64,000 nt of DNA from Toxotes chatareus (Eukaryota; Chordata; Actinopteri; Toxotidae). The stretch covers positions 124,001 to 188,000 of the forward strand of contig JAFBJY010001442.1 of assembly GCA_016801885.1 (NCBI GenBank), given 5' to 3'. The position numbers and the translations under genes are program-made. This document shows positions 33,796 to 46,420 of this stretch, piece after piece; position 1 is the first letter of the stretch, and every line of letters starts with the position of its first letter. Below the pieces are notes generated by a model. The model was not told the origin of the DNA, did not search any database, and was given only the letters and a program-made list of their open reading frames with translations.

Positions 33796-34272
33796 TGTCG
33801 GGGCAGTTTGCTCTGGGGTTTGTTTGTTGGGGTCTTTTTTTTTTTTTTTTTTGTCCCTTGGTTGGTGGGCCTTTGGTTTTTTTTTTTGGCTGGGCCCTCC
33901 TCCCCTCCTCCCCAGAACGATTCAATCACCGGCTCTCCTGGTGGAATCTACCTCCCTCGGGTAAGAACTCAGTTTCATCGGCCCTCGAGATCGACCCATC
34001 TTGGGGTGACTAGATTATGGCCGGTTTTTTTTCCTGGTTTCGTTTGAATTTTTCCCCTTTTGGGGTTTTTTGTGTTTTTTCCCTTTTTTCCCCCTCTCCT
34101 AACCACCATCTCTCCGAGACTCCCCGACCCTCCCCCCCGGGCTTCCTTCCCCTCTCCCTCACCCAAGCCCGGGATACCCCCCCCTTTTCTATTAGTTATT
34201 TTTTCTCTGTGAAAAACTTTTGATTTCTCCTGCCCAATTTGCTTTTGGGCCCCGGGCCTGACTGACTCTACA
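33796..34272 (+). repeat. solo LTR, family A (copy 3, degraded)
   Basis: The start TGTCGGGGCAG..GCTCTGGGGTTTG parallels TGTCATGAGGCAGC of 58029. The middle AATCTACCTCCC and CTCGAGATCGACCCATC blocks parallel 58175-58245. The end GGGCCTGACTGACTCTACA parallels 58425-58455. Homopolymer errors are abundant. Confidence 0.55.
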
Positions 34273-36610
34273 TGACAGAAATAGAATTTTGTGGAAGTGT
34301 AATACCACAGGAGGAACGGGTTTTTTTTTTTTTCCCTTAAATTTAATGAAGCTAATTTGAAAGTAATTCACAGTGAGACTTTGTGCCCTCTTTGCTTTTT
34401 AAAGGCAGAAAGATATTGGGCATCATCATATCTAGTTCAGAAGCTTTTTTTAATTGGACTTAATGTTGTGAAGTTTGAGGTCGTGGAATTTCACCATTTG
34501 GTCATAACTTCAAAGCATGCAACAATATTAAGGGAGAACAAAATCTGTTAGTTAATGGGTTTTTAGGCAACACTTGTGTCTGCTTTACCTTTCCCCTTGT
34601 GTTCAAAAATTTAAAAAAAATTGCCAATTTAAACATGTATTTATTGGTCACTCAAATATTTACAGAAAATGTTTCCTGTTTTCAAAAAAGCTAATTTTTT
34701 TTTCACTGAAGCAAAATTGTGTTTTTTTCAATAAGAGTATCTGTTTTGTTAAGGTAGAAACACAGACTGAAGGAAAAATTTTCATTGTTACCCCCAAAAG
34801 AATATCATAATTAGGAAAAGAAGACCCAAATTGCGAACTTTGCTAAACTTGTAAAGTCAACAATGGTAGTTTCAAGTTGGGAAAATTCAAAACCCCTTCC
34901 CCTTTATCTTCCCTTGATAATTTGATTTTTCCCAATTTTATGTATTTATTGTTCCCTTTCCCCCTTGTTTTTTTCTCTGTGTCTTTCCCTTTGATTTTCC
35001 CCATGCTTCTACTTAGTTCCTGTTCATTTTCGGGATTTTTTTTAAATTTTGGTTTCCCCTACTTAAGTCCTTTTCCGGGGGCAAAAAAGAGTTTTTCCAT
35101 TTACCTGGACGGGAAAACCCCAATTCTTAAATTTTATTCAAATTGGGGAAAACTGGTTTTAATTACGTGAAGGGGGGAAGCTCATTTAAAGGGGCTTTCT
35201 TGACCACACTTAAAATTCAAAAAAATGAAACTAAAACCCCCAAAAGTGTTTTTTCCAACGGGGAAGCTGAATTTTCGTCAAAAATTCGCTGGAATTTTTG
35301 AGAATAGTCCAATTTAGCTATTTGTTAATAAAAAACAAAACAATAAATGCCCCTTTTTTTCAAAAGCAGAAAAGGGGTGGCCCCTTTAAACTGAAAAAAA
35401 AGTTCTTTTCCTGCAAACTTAAGCAGGGAAAAAACTTGGGGGTCTGAGGGGATTTTTTTTTATTAAAACAGGTTTTCTGTATTTGGAAAATGGGGAAACC
35501 CACAAAATTTTCTTTATTTTAATGGGAAACGGTTTTAACCATTTTTTTCATTTGGGAGGAGTTGAAACGAAGGGGGTTTAAAACAGTTCCCCCAAACGAA
35601 AAAGGAAAAGGGAAGAAAATTTTTTCATGAAATGGGGTGGGGGGGTTTGTTGGTTTGGGTTTTTGGGTTTTTTTTAAAGGGACAAGTTTTTTTTAAAAGG
35701 GTTTGGGGAAAAGGAAGGTTGAACGCTACTGGGGCCCCCTTCTGGGGGCGGTTTTTACGGAAAATTGGTTATTCAGTCTTAATTAAGGTTTTTGTTTAAT
35801 CAGAAGTTTAAAAGTTTTTGCCCCAACGAAAAAACTTTTTTGGAAATTTTAACGAAGGAATTTAAATCATTTCTTGTTGGGTTTGGTTTTTGAATGTTTT
35901 TTGTGTTGTTTGAGTTGTTGTTTGTTTTTGTGGGGCGGGGGAAAGAAACTGAAAAACCCAAATCCTGATGAACCTCATTTTGAAAGGAACCAGGTTTTTA
36001 AAAATTTTAAGGATAATGTTTAAAAATTTAAAAAAAAAGGCCCCCTTTTAAAAAGCAGGGGGAACTAATATTTTGAGGTAATAGATTTTTTTCAGTTGAC
36101 TGAAATCCAGTGTTTCTTTTTCGCTTTTTATATTTTTACTAAACTTTTCAGGGAAAATATTTCACGACTACATTTATTTCCAGCACAGTTACTTTTCAGA
36201 TTAAGATTTGAAAAAAAAACCAAAAATGAGTCTTTCTGTGATCGATTTTTACTTTTGACAGTTGAAGTATTTTAAAATGAAATTAGAAAGCAGGATTTTT
36301 GATGGGCAGATAAAACCAGGGATCTCTGTCGTGTGTCAGTAATAAATGTGCCCTGGATCATTTTGGGCTTATTCACTGCACCGACCCCATCTATGGACTA
36401 AAGGGAAAGTACAGCAGTGAGGCAGCTTCCTTGCCTCACACTGCTGTCTGACTGTTTCAACTGAACTGATAAAAGAGGAAAGAAGAGCCAATCAGTGGAG
36501 GAGCTTTTTTTTACAGGAAAAAATGAGGGAGAGGATGATTTCAGTTGATAATATTTGTGTTTTCTCCAGATGAAGGGGGGTGTGGGGGAGTGGGGGAGGA
36601 ATTCAGCATC
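34273..36610. other. low-quality upstream sequence of the NLR gene
   Basis: No gene seen. The base-run artefact is strong at 34850-36080 and eases after about 36100. Confidence 0.5.
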
Positions 36611-36690
36611 ATGAATCAGGGGAGGACAGAGGGGGGCCTCTAAGAGCAGTCTGTGTGGGGACCAGAGATCCAGACCAAAGCTCAGAGGTG
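36611..36690 (+). CDS. NLR exon 1 (N-terminus)
   Basis: The ATG at 36611 opens MNQ, and across a slip the peptide pieces SLCG and QTKAQR follow, as in first exons of fish FISNA-NLR genes. A GAG|GTGATA donor lies near 36687. Confidence 0.6.
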
Positions 36691-36798
36691 ATAGGATCTC
36701 TAACTGCCCATGACCTTCTCCAGCGGTCAGACTCACATCACTCCCCAATCATTACACACTCAAAGCTCTGTGTGTGTTGTGTTGGGCCGGCCAGCACC

Positions 36799-37115
36799 CC
36801 AGCTCTCTGGACGGGACCTGAACATGGACCTGAGCCCAGCTGTTTTCCATGAAGAGTGACAGTCAAATTTGAATAAATTTTCAAAGGACAGCCTCCTCTG
36901 CTGCAAAGGGAGCTGCAGCTGACTACATTTTTTTCTTTATTTTAAAAAACCTGTTGAATAATAGATATGTTGTCCTTTCCCAGCCCCAGGTCCTAATTCT
37001 TTTCCCCCAGGATCCACAGAGCCCAGACTTCCTAACCGGGCCCCACTGTTTTCCAGAAGAGGACATGTCAAAATTTGACCCCATTAATTTCAAAGGACAG
37101 CCCTCTCGAAAGAAG
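36799..37115 (+). CDS. NLR N-terminal repeat exons (two KSD-type repeats)
   Basis: Repeat 1 (about 36799-36905) encodes a PSCFSMKSD piece and a QRTASS/GQPP region before GGGAGCTGCAG. Repeat 2 (about 37010-37115) encodes FPEEDMSKFDPINFKGQPSR and KKELQL. Each is preceded by a plausible CAG acceptor. Such short repeats sit between the start exon and FISNA in this family. The frame after repeat 2 runs on (LKCIRQLSKL...) to 37255 and may be intronic. Confidence 0.6.
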
Positions 37116-37804
37116 GAGCTGCAGCTGAGTTTAAAATGTATCAGACAGCTGTCCAAACTGGTTTCTATGAAAGATGAAGTGTTTGGTTTTGTCTCAGCCA
37201 TGAATGAAAAGTATATGAACATGATCAGGCTGAAACACGGGCTTTATGGAAATTGATGTTTCTGTTAAAGAAAAGCACTTTTGTTTTTATTTTGGTCTGA
37301 TAGAACCAAAACTCCCAACCAGCACCATCCATTTCCCATGTTTGTGTTATGCCAGCAGAGGTGAGATTCCAAAAAACCCAGTGTGAGCCCTTTAAAAACC
37401 ATCATTTAAAAGGTATTGGGATGATTTGGGCCTAGGACAGGGATTGCTTTTTTCCCTCCAGAGAATGTCCACAGTGTTTTTGTTTTAATCAGGACAGTCA
37501 CCACAGAACAAAAAAAGCAGCTGTTTTTTGAAAAGATAAAAGCTCACAGATGCCAAAACATAATGGAGCAACTTCATGACCCTCCACAGAGTGGACCAGG
37601 AACCAGGGTTTCCCCAGTGCTCAGTCTCCCCAGCAGCATCAAACACACCGGGACCCCAAATGGTTTCAGGGACAAAAATTTTGACATCTGTTGTTTTGAC
37701 AAAACCTCCCACTTTTTGACGTGGTTTGTGGGGTGTCCAACATGGATCTGATTTTTGGGTCCAGGGTTTTTATTTTATTGTGCTTTTTAAAGTTTCTGTT
37801 CCAG

Positions 37805-38280
37805 CTGCTGGAGGAAACAGCCTTTTGAAAAGGAGCTGAAGACCCAAAGGGGGGAGCCCCAGTTTCCCCCAAATGCTCAGGGGCGAGGGGGATGAGGAGA
37901 TGTTGGCGGTGAGGATAAAGACAGGGAGGAGCGGGAGAGGCTTTTGTGAAGACCCGGTAACTTCCCAGGAGAATGAAGCAGGGGGGTCGACTGTCTGCAC
38001 AGCAGTAAGAGGATTTCAAAGATTCAACAATGGAAAAATAATTTACTAACGCTCAAGACATGGAGGGACATTTTTCATGTTTTTTGGGGGGATAAATGTC
38101 ATGTTTTCTTTGAATCAGTCTTGATGTTGTTTTTTGTTTGTTTTTCGGAATGTTGTTGCAGTTTGTAAACAAACTTAAATCTGCTCTGAAGAAGAAGTTC
38201 CAGTGTGTTTGGGGGATTCTAAAGCGGGAAAACCCCAACCCTTGAATCAGATCTACAAGCCTACATCACAGAGGGAGGGA
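37805..38280 (+). CDS. NLR FISNA domain exon(s)
   Basis: After a TTCCAG acceptor (37804) the codons give LLEEN, then in shifted frames GDEEMLAV and related pieces. After a second TTGTTGCAG (38161) comes a VCKQ..LKS..KKKFQCV-like block and NQIY..., the conserved FISNA core that precedes NACHT. The intervening 38005-38160 may be an intron or a damaged segment. FISNA is the fish-specific NACHT-associated domain. Confidence 0.65.
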
Positions 38281-39795
38281 CTGAGGGTAAATGATAAAAG
38301 GGGAGGTCAGACAGATTAAAAACAGCATCCGGGAAAACCAGCCAGCCCAGAAACAAGCATCAGAAAAGAAGACATTTTTAAAGCCCCACCTGGAAGAGGG
38401 GGACCAATCAAACAGTGATGAAAAAGGGGGTGGCTGGATTGGGAAACATCAACACAGAAGTTGATTTGGATCAAACAAACCCAAACCCAGGACAACCACA
38501 TTTCACACGTCAGAAGCAAATTGCTGAAAAAAAAAAGTTACGGGGAACTTCATCACTTCTTTACTAAAACCCAAAAGGGCAGGATTTGCGGGTTTAAAGG
38601 GTCCGGGTTCTGTTATTTTTGGGTTGGATGAGTGTCATTCCCCGACTTCCCAACACGAGATCCTGACTGATGTTACAGAGTCCATCGGGATTTTGCTGAA
38701 AAACCTTTAAAGGGGGGAAACTGTTTCCCTCTCCCCCTCGGGATAACCACACGACCTGCAGCACCCAATCAGATCCCCCCTGAGTGTGTTGAATGGTAAA
38801 GAGGTCAGGGGGTTCACTGACCCACAGAAGGAGGAGTATTTCGGAAGAGGTTAGAGAGGAGCAGGCCAAAGGTCTTTCCCCCACATCAAGATTCACGAAG
38901 CCTCCACATCATGTCCACACCCCGTCTTCTGCGGGATCACTGCTACAGTTCTGAGGATGTTTAAAACCAGAGAGGAGGGGGGCTGCCCAAGACCCTGACT
39001 GAGATGAAATCCACTTCCTGGTGGTTCAGCCCAAAAGAAGAATGTTAAATGATGGAGGAGCTGAGAAAATCCACACGGGAGCCCAGATACCGGGAAATGA
39101 TTGAGTCTCGGGGAAAAAACTGGTTTTTTGAGCAGCTGCGGGGAAACCTGATCTTCCGAATCAGACCTGACGAGTGTGGCATAAATTAGAGCAGCCCCAG
39201 TGTACTCAGGAGGTTCACAGGTCTTTAAAGAGGAGAGGGGACAAGGAAAAGGTGTTCTGTCTCCATCTGAGTCTTCGGGATTTCGGGTCTCTGTCCATCG
39301 CCTTCATCAATTTTTGGAGTCAATCCTGTCGAAGAAAAATCAACCCCCTGGGTCTAAACTGTTCAGGGAAAAACCCTGACCCAACCCAGCTCTACCAGAG
39401 GGTGTAAAAGGCTTAAGAGCCCAAAAGGACACCGGGACTTTTCCTCCGCCCTTCTGGGTCTTTCACTTCAGACCAATCAGACTTTTCCTAAGGTCTGTAC
39501 ACAGACAGAAGTGGCTAAAGACCAATCAGCAAACAGCCCAGAACAAGAAGAAAAAGGACCCCCTCTCAGAGAAAATCAACCTTTTCCCCTTCTGAATGAA
39601 CGGGAATGATTGTTCTCAGTGGAGCAGACCCAAACACCCCTGAGTTCAGGACGCCTCCACAGAACTGTCTCCTGCTAAAGGCGCCGGGTTTCATCTTACG
39701 TCATCAAAAAAAGATTGGATTTTTGACCTGAAGAAATACTCTGTTTCAGAGGAGGCTCTTCGGGTTGCCATTTTAAAAGCCCCTAACAAAGCTTG
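38281..39795 (+). CDS. NLR NACHT domain exon, multiple indels
   Basis: The Walker A loop lies at 38426-38450. The bases read GTGGCTGGATTGGGAAACATC, where the family pattern of a G-x-A-G-I-G-K-T loop needs one more A in each of two runs, so the frame fails there. Downstream, pieces of the Walker B/GLDE region (38615-38640), ITTRP-like (38740), the helical segments (39000-39130, LTEMY-like) and the end SEEALRVAILKAPNKA (39745-39792) are recognisable in changing frames. The length (about 1.5 kb) is normal for the NACHT exon. Confidence 0.75.
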
Positions 39796-40451
39796 TGGTA
39801 TAGATAGTTGGATTTATTATTATAAAAAGACTCTCTATTTTATTCAGCAGGGGGAAAAAAAACCTCTCTTTTTTAAATTTCCCTTTTATCATCATTCAGC
39901 TCTGACCATCCATTGTTGAATTTAAAAATAATGGATCCCATTAAAGAGCCAAGTCTCAGTTTTTAATTTGAGGGTTGACATCAGAAAGAAAGCGTGGGGG
40001 AATTCACCCCTTTAGTGGTTAAAAAGTAACTGGACAAATAAAATGAAGTGAAAAAAATGCAGACTGTAGTATGCATTATTCATTTTAAAGTCAATGTGTG
40101 AGAGCCTGAAGAACAAAACATGTCAACTGCCAAAAATTTTTTACCTTTGACTGTACATGTCTGTTTATTACTGACTTGTCATATTTAACTGTCATGTCCC
40201 CAACTTTTGAGAATAAAACAGAAAGGATTTGAATCAGGCAATAAAAGATGATCATCAATGGAAAACTCCTCATTGGTTAGGGGTGGATAAAAGTGATATT
40301 TCTGCTTCACTCAACAAATCTGTGTTTGATTTTGGGGCCCATTTTAAATGAGGTCTGTTAGTTTGTGTGGCTGCAGAGCAAACTATTTTTTTCCCTTTTG
40401 ATTGCCCTTTCAACACTGTTATTTGACTTTTCTTCTTTTTTTTCGCTTCAG

Positions 40452-40612
40452 ACTGAGCAGCTGAAACCCCTTCAGAGAGAAGTTGAAAAGCCTGCCCTCA
40501 TTCTCAGCCCCGTCCCAGTCTGAGAACCGACCTGAGCTACAACAACGAGCGGGGGATTCGGGGTAAAGCTTTGTGGTTTTCTGGAGAGTCCATAGAACCG
40601 GGAGACTTGGAG
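40452..40612 (+). CDS. NLR LRR exon 1
   Basis: CGCTTCAG acceptor, then CTGAGCAGCTG..., DLSYNN-type consensus LRR and ESP...LE, ending at GAG|GTCAG. It has at least two run-length indels. It is a different LRR subtype (LSSCN-like start) from the four following. Confidence 0.7.
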
Positions 40613-41489
40613 GTCAGTTCACGTCTTTTACTGTTGTAGATCTTATATTTTCCAAACTGAACCGGTTTATTTTCACCCGAACTTGAATCCATTCATCTTG
40701 AATGAAAAAAGAATTTGAAATAGTGTTGTTCAATATTGTGATTTTTTTCTTCTCAGCTAAGAATTTTTCCCTTCAGTTTCATTTTTCAGTCAGTTTCATG
40801 AATAATGTCGCTGATTTTAATAAAAAGAGCAGCAGGAAGCCCCCTTTAGAGAATATTTCGTTCAGTAAGTCTTCAAAAAAAAGCAAAAAAGGTTGAAAAA
40901 AAGGATGTAGGTGGAAAGGTTCTGGGGAGGGAATTTGTATGCTTACACTGAGATCATTTTCATCTGAGTTATTTTTTTTTTGAAGTGGACCCCAAAAACT
41001 TACTTTTATGTTAGAAACCCAGCCTTCATAAAGGCAGGTTAATTAGATAATTTGGGTTGCGTGTGTTATCAATTAGGAACGAAAAAATCCCGAAGTGACA
41101 GATAAGCTGAATCCACAACAAGAAATATTAGGGGCCCGGGGTAATACATAGCCCCAAAATTCCCTTTTTTGGGGGGCAAAACATGTTGAATAAAATTCAT
41201 ACAAAAAGCAAAGAAAATTGCAGGCCCAAAATTTTTTGACAAATTTTTAAAAGATTTGAAAAAGCCCCAAGTCTAAAACCTGAGGAATAAAAAGGGTTTA
41301 AAACGGGAAAAAAATATTGATTAGTGAAAAACCCCTTTCCAAAGACTTGCAGACTAATGTTTTCTAAATGAAATGTAGAAAATGTCCCGGGGAGTTGTTC
41401 AAAGTCCTTTTTATACAACAATATACAGAAATCCTCAGAACTAATATTTGTACTGATAAGAAAACATGTATTTTTATTATTATTTTGTT

Positions 41490-41660
41490 TACCCCCCAAA
41501 CAGCAGGAGGGGCCCCCAATTTTAGTTCTGTAGGTTTCTTCCTGTTAAAAGGGGTTTTTCTTCCCCTGGCCCTAATGCTTGCTCTGGGATCAGGTCTTTT
41601 CGAAATTTTTAAAAATTTGATTGTGGAAGGAGTATAAAAATTGAAATTAATTTTTTATTT
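41490..41660 (+). mobile_element. L2/Maui-type LINE 3' tail fragment
   Basis: GTTTCTTCCTGTTAAAAGG, GCTTGCTCTGGGATCAGG and TTTGATTGTGGAAGG match the tail of the L2 element at 63480-63635. It lies in the intron between LRR exons 1 and 2. Confidence 0.7.
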
Positions 41661-42148
41661 TTTTGTTTTTTATCAGTGTATTTGATGTAGTGTTTAAATT
41701 TTGATGTGGCTTTTCTGCTGACCATTTTCCAAAGTTTTTCCCTTAAATCCATCTGTAATTTGGGATCAAATAGTTGTTGTTCAGTTGAATATGTGTTTAG
41801 TTGTTTCTGAGCTGATCTGCAGGATAAGACCAGGACCCAAACAAGACATTTTCCTGGGTCAGGTGAACATTTAAATTTGATCCCCATGGGGAATCAAAAT
41901 CAGTTTTGTCCCAAAATGTCTGATTTGATTTTTTTTTCAACAGACTTGACTGAGCTCCAGCATGTTATGAATCTTGTTGACATGAATGTTTATGAATGTT
42001 GTGGTGACATTTGGGGATGTGTAGAAAGGCTGAATTTTAAAATCCACAGTAATGAAGGAAAAGTCCTCTACTCTTTTAGTGAAAGCCATTGGGACATATC
42101 TGATTGGGTTATAAATGATTTTTTTTCCACATGATTTATTTTTTTTAG

Positions 42149-42305
42149 ATTGAGTTCCTGGTTTGTCAGGATCAGCTTGGGTTCTCTGGCCTCAGCTCTG
42201 AAGCCCAACCCCCCCCATCTGAGACACCTGGACCTGAGTAACAACAAGCTGCAGGATTCAGGGTGAAGTGTGGTTTTCTGGAGAGTCCACATGTGACTGG
42301 ATTAG
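42149..42305 (+). CDS. NLR LRR exon 2
   Basis: TTTTAG acceptor, ATTGAGTTCCTG start, RHLDLSNNKLQDS in the middle, ending near TTAG|GTCAG. The C run at 42208-42217 is over-long. It is the same exon type as 8852-9027 (minus). Confidence 0.8.
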
Positions 42306-42544
42306 GTCAGTTCACTCTGTTACTGTTTTAGATCTTATATCTTTAATCCACAACTGAACCTGGGTTTTTCTTCATCCAAATTGAATCCCTTCATCTTGAA
42401 TGAATAAGATTTGAAAAGTTGGTTCCATTTTGACTTTTTCTTTTCGACAAGAATTATTCCTTTAGTTTTCCCTTTATTTCACTTTATGTGACCCCAAATC
42501 AGAGTGTAGAGATCTGAGGGTTAAAAATAAAACTCAAAGAATAT

Positions 42545-43510
42545 AACTTTTATACTATGGGGACACAAATAACAAAAAAACCCAAAAAAAGGAGCAGCAG
42601 ACATGCATTCAAACAAATATTTTTATTTTAAACCTGAAATTAAAACAGGAAGTGTTGAGAATAGGCCTGAAAGAATAAAAAACACTTAGGGGAAGTACAA
42701 AATAGACTTTTTCACAAACAAAAAATAGAAAAACTGAAAACAAAAAAAAGTTTAAAAAAAGGGGGGGCTCCTGTGGGGGGAATTTATCACAACCTCTTAT
42801 ACTCCCCCATGTGCCACCTGGGGCTTCCCCCTAGAAGACCTTCAAACACGCAAGTCTACAAACACTGCACTGCCCTGAGAAAAATTTACTAACCCCACCA
42901 TTTATTTTTTAAAACAGCATGCAGGTTGTCCCCAAACTTCCCCCCAAGGCTGGATCTACCTAAAAATAAAAAAAAATTAGGGAAACAGTTGGTTCAGATA
43001 AAAAGAACCAGAAAAAGGGCTTATATGGACAGATAATTAAAAAAATCAAAAATGAGTTTACAGGGAACAATTCATGAGCAGAATTTTACTCAGTCCCTGT
43101 AAAAAAATGTAATAAATAAAGCCAGCAAAAAAGAACCACTCAGGCAAAACAGAGCTGGGCTGGGGGAGGGGAAAAAACAAAAAGTTATTAAAACTTTGAG
43201 GATAACCCCTCATGCCTTTAAATAAATTTTATACTTGGAAGTCACTACAAACCCCGGGTTTTGTCTGGTTAGGATAAGATCAAAAGGCAACCTCAGTCTT
43301 CCTGCGATGGAAAAACAGTATAGAACACAGGGGAAAAAGCTGAGTTTGTTCAACCACCGCCGACCTCTTGAGCACCAACAGCCTCAGGGTCAGGACTGCA
43401 CAGATCTGGAATCAGAAAAAACCCCTATGAACAAAACAAAAACCTTTTCCCTTTTTCTCTGTCTCCAAATCCAAATTTCCCCCACCTCAACACCAAAGCA
43501 CTGCCCGGAG
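42545..43510 (-). repeat. block homologous to 4480-4810 (inverted)
   Basis: 42545-42700 (GCAGACATGCATTCAAACAA...) matches the reverse complement of 4680-4810. Pieces at 43360-43410 and 43495-43510 match 4590-4630 and 4485-4510. It lies within an NLR intron. Confidence 0.65.
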
Positions 43511-44063
43511 GCCCCCGACAAAAAGGAAGGGTGCACCCCCACCTGGGGTTTTAAAGGGGTATTATTCCTTCCATTAGTGGGTGGAGTTCAACCAAACCAG
43601 CCAGGGCCCCTAAGCCAACAACCCCCACATTTTTAAATTAAAAAATTCACTACAAAAATTCATAAAGCAGGGTCATGTAAAAAAATTAACAATGAAAGGT
43701 TTTTTTCCCTCATCTGAGTTGATATTTATCATCTAAGAAAACTTTATTAAATCAGGCCCCTTTGGGGTTAAAAAATTTTTTTTCACTTTAACATGGGTTT
43801 ATTTAGTTTGAGCTGATGAGACCTGTACTGTGAATCGGATTTGGGATTAGCCTGGTAACTTTGGGTTGTTTTAAAATTAAATTTTTTTCAGAATAGTTGT
43901 TTAATTTGTAGTGGCATTTGGATGATTTTGTAGGAAAATGACATTATGATGATCCACAAAAAGAAGGACAAAAATCCCCCTACTATGTTGTTGAAACCAT
44001 TGATTAGGACATATCTGATTGGACAGAAATGATTTTTATCCAATTTATTTTTTCTTTATTCAG

Positions 44064-44217
44064 ATTGAGTTCCCGAGTTTGTCGAGATCAGCTTTGCTTT
44101 CTGGCCCGTTTAAATCCAACCCTCCCATCTGAGACACCTGGGCCTGGTGACAACAAGCTGCAGGTTGGGGGGGAAGCCTGTGTGGTTTTTTGAGGTCCAC
44201 ACCCGACTGGACTTGAG
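44064..44217 (+). CDS. NLR LRR exon 3
   Basis: TTATTCAG acceptor, ATTGAGTTCCCGAGTTTGTC start, GAGACACCTGGGCCTG middle. The donor reads GCAGTTC, a T short of GTCAGTTC. Several indels. Confidence 0.72.
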
Positions 44218-44399
44218 GCAGTTCACGCCATTACTGTTGTAGATCTTTTTCTTTAATCCACAATGAACCTGGTTTATCTTCATCCCGAAGAATGTTCAAC
44301 TGGAATGTAAGAATGAATGAAGGGGAAAAGGTTGTTGTTCCATACATTTTTTTTTCTCTCAGACTAAAATTATTCCTTCAGTTTCCCATTTTAGCGTTA

Positions 44400-45400
44400 A
44401 TCAATCAAATGTTATTTTTAAGCACTTGTTATAAAATACATTGTAGCACAAAAGGGGTACCAAAATCCATCCAAAAACCCCAAAAAAACAATTAAAAAGA
44501 TAAATAAAGGTTTAAAAAAAACAGGGAAATGAGGAAACACTATCTTAACCTTTAGAAAAAAGGAAAAAACTGAGGCAGGGTAAATATAAAATTGCAAAAT
44601 AATATAAAATACAAAAAAAATAACAGGAACAATCAAATGATAATAGAATAAGTAAATAATTTAAAAAAATCAAAGGAAGTTTAAAAAAATGAAAATGTTA
44701 AATAGGAAAAAATTAGATAAATAAGTATTAAAAAAAGAATAAAACACAAATAAATAAACAAATAAAGTACAATTAAAAGCCGATTAATTAGTTTCTGCCC
44801 CCCAGGTCTTTTTAGGAGGCTGTTCCGAAAATTGGACCATAGTAATAAAAGGCTTCCAAAAGGTTTTTTTTTGACTTTAGGGTTTTAAATTAAAAAGGGC
44901 CTCCGAAGACCAGAGGGCTCTAGAGGGCCCAAGGTTAAAAGAAATTTTATAAATAGGTTGGACCAAGACCATTAAATTTATAAACCAATAAAGGGATCTT
45001 AAAAACAGTTCTAAAAGACAGGAAGCCAGGTAGACATTTTAAAATGGGTAATTTTGTCTGGGCTTTTTCCCCAAGTCGAATTTTAAGCAGCGTGCTGAAT
45101 ATGTTTTTTTAGGGAGACCAGAAAGGAGGTTCAGCATCAATTTTCCCGGTGATAAGGCTGCAATGTCCTATTTGGGTTGAGAGAGAAATGGTTGGGTTTG
45201 GGGAAATTTTTTCGATGATAAAAGCGTTTTAATTACATTTAAAAGTGAGGCCAAAACTAAGATCTGAGTCGAAGATGACTGGTTTTTTTTTCATTGTTTT
45301 TTTACTGAGTTTGATGTTTACATTGAGTTTCCCCTCCCGCTGCAAAATACCAGTGACCAATATTTCGTTTGTGCTTATTGAGTTGTGAAAATTTTCTGAC
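44400..45400. repeat. dispersed fish repeat in NLR intron, degraded
   Basis: AT-rich 44400-44800, then blocks resembling fish interspersed repeats (GACAGGAAGCCAGGTAGACA at 45018) related in style to 21640-22030. Family unknown. Confidence 0.35.
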
Positions 45401-45802
45401 ATTCTAATTTTATATCTAAAAAAGAGTTAAAAAAGCCGGGTTTTTTATCGGGGGACACAAATGTAAAACTTTTATCCAGATACTATGGAAGCTGGTGCAT
45501 TGCCTCCTGATGACATTTCCAATGGGAAAAATTAAAGGTTAAAAAGGTAGGACCCAAAATTGAACCGGGGGGAAAACCCAATTTAATTTTGCTTTTAAAG
45601 AACATTCCCCATGTTAAAATAAAATTCTTTCAAAGATAAGACTTAACCCAAAAAAAACAGTACCAGAGGGCCAGCAGATGTGAAGTTTATCTAAAAATGG
45701 GTGTGACCTTAAGTCAAAAGCTACTTAAGTCAAGTGATAAAAAAAGACTTTTTTTTTTGTTTGTTTGTTTTGTTTTTTGGGTTTTTTATTTTTTCTTTTT
45801 AG

Positions 45803-45957
45803 ATTGAGTTCCGAGTTTGTCGAGATGTTGTGTGCCTGGCCTCAGCCTGAATCCAACCCCCCCACTGAGAGACCTGGATCTGAGCTGAAAAAGGCCAGGA
45901 TTCAGGGGTGAAGCTGTTGTGGTTTTCTGGAGTCCACACTGAGACTGGGGATTTGAG
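45803..45957 (+). CDS. NLR LRR exon 4
   Basis: TTTTTAG acceptor, ATTGAGTTCCGAGTTTGTCG start, GAGACCTGGATCTGAGC middle, TTGAG|GTG donor. Clearly shortened by missing bases (e.g. GCCTGGCCTCAGCCTG). Confidence 0.7.
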
Positions 45958-46270
45958 GTGTTCACTGGTCGTTATTGTAGATCATATCTTTTAAACCCAA
46001 TGAATTTTTCTTCATCCAGAACTTGAATGGTAATAATTTTCCCCATTTCAGTGTTGTCATAATAATGTTTTTGACTTAAATGGTTTTTAGAAATCCCAAA
46101 ATTTTTTTTGCTGTTGTTGAATTTTGGGGGACATTTGGGTGATTTTAGAAGGCTGACATTATGATGATCCAAAAAGAAAGGACAAAATCCCCCCTCTGTT
46201 GGAAAGCTCATTGATTAGACATATCTATTTGGGTTGAAATGATTTTTTCCATGATTTTTCTTTTTTTCAG

Positions 46271-46420
46271 ATTGAGGGAGGGTTTTCAGAGATCAGCTGT
46301 GCTTTCTGGCCCCAGCCTGAAGTCCCAACCCCCCCCATCTGAGAGTCCCGGACCTCTGGGGAAACAAGGCAGGATTCAGGGGAAGGGAGGGGGTCCAGAC
46401 TGTGGACTGCAGACTCTGAA
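46271..46420 (+). CDS. NLR LRR exon 5
   Basis: TTTTTTCAG acceptor, TCAGAGATCAGCTGTGCTTTC, CTGAGAGTCCCGGACCTC, and an end ACTCTGAA|GTCAG. It is followed at 46510-47000 by sequence (GAGAGGAGAAGGGGGCAG, GATCAGCCACAAGCCATTA) that I take as the 3' untranslated part. Confidence 0.7.

Larger units (their letters stand above)
36611..46420 (+). pseudogene. FISNA-NACHT-LRR (NLRC3/NLRP-like) gene, consensus broken
   Basis: Readable exons in order: N-terminal exon with ATG at 36611; repeat exons with a KSD-type motif (about 36799-36905 and 37010-37115); FISNA (37805-38000 and 38162-38280); NACHT to about 39795; five LRR exons (40452, 42149, 44064, 45803, 46271). This is the standard architecture of the expanded teleost NLR family: cytoplasmic sensors in which NACHT binds ATP for oligomerisation and LRRs regulate or sense. 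The frame is interrupted many times, mostly by one-base indels in runs, in the region where the whole consensus is poor. It may therefore be an intact gene badly sequenced rather than a true pseudogene. No B30.2 exon was identified. Confidence 0.85.
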
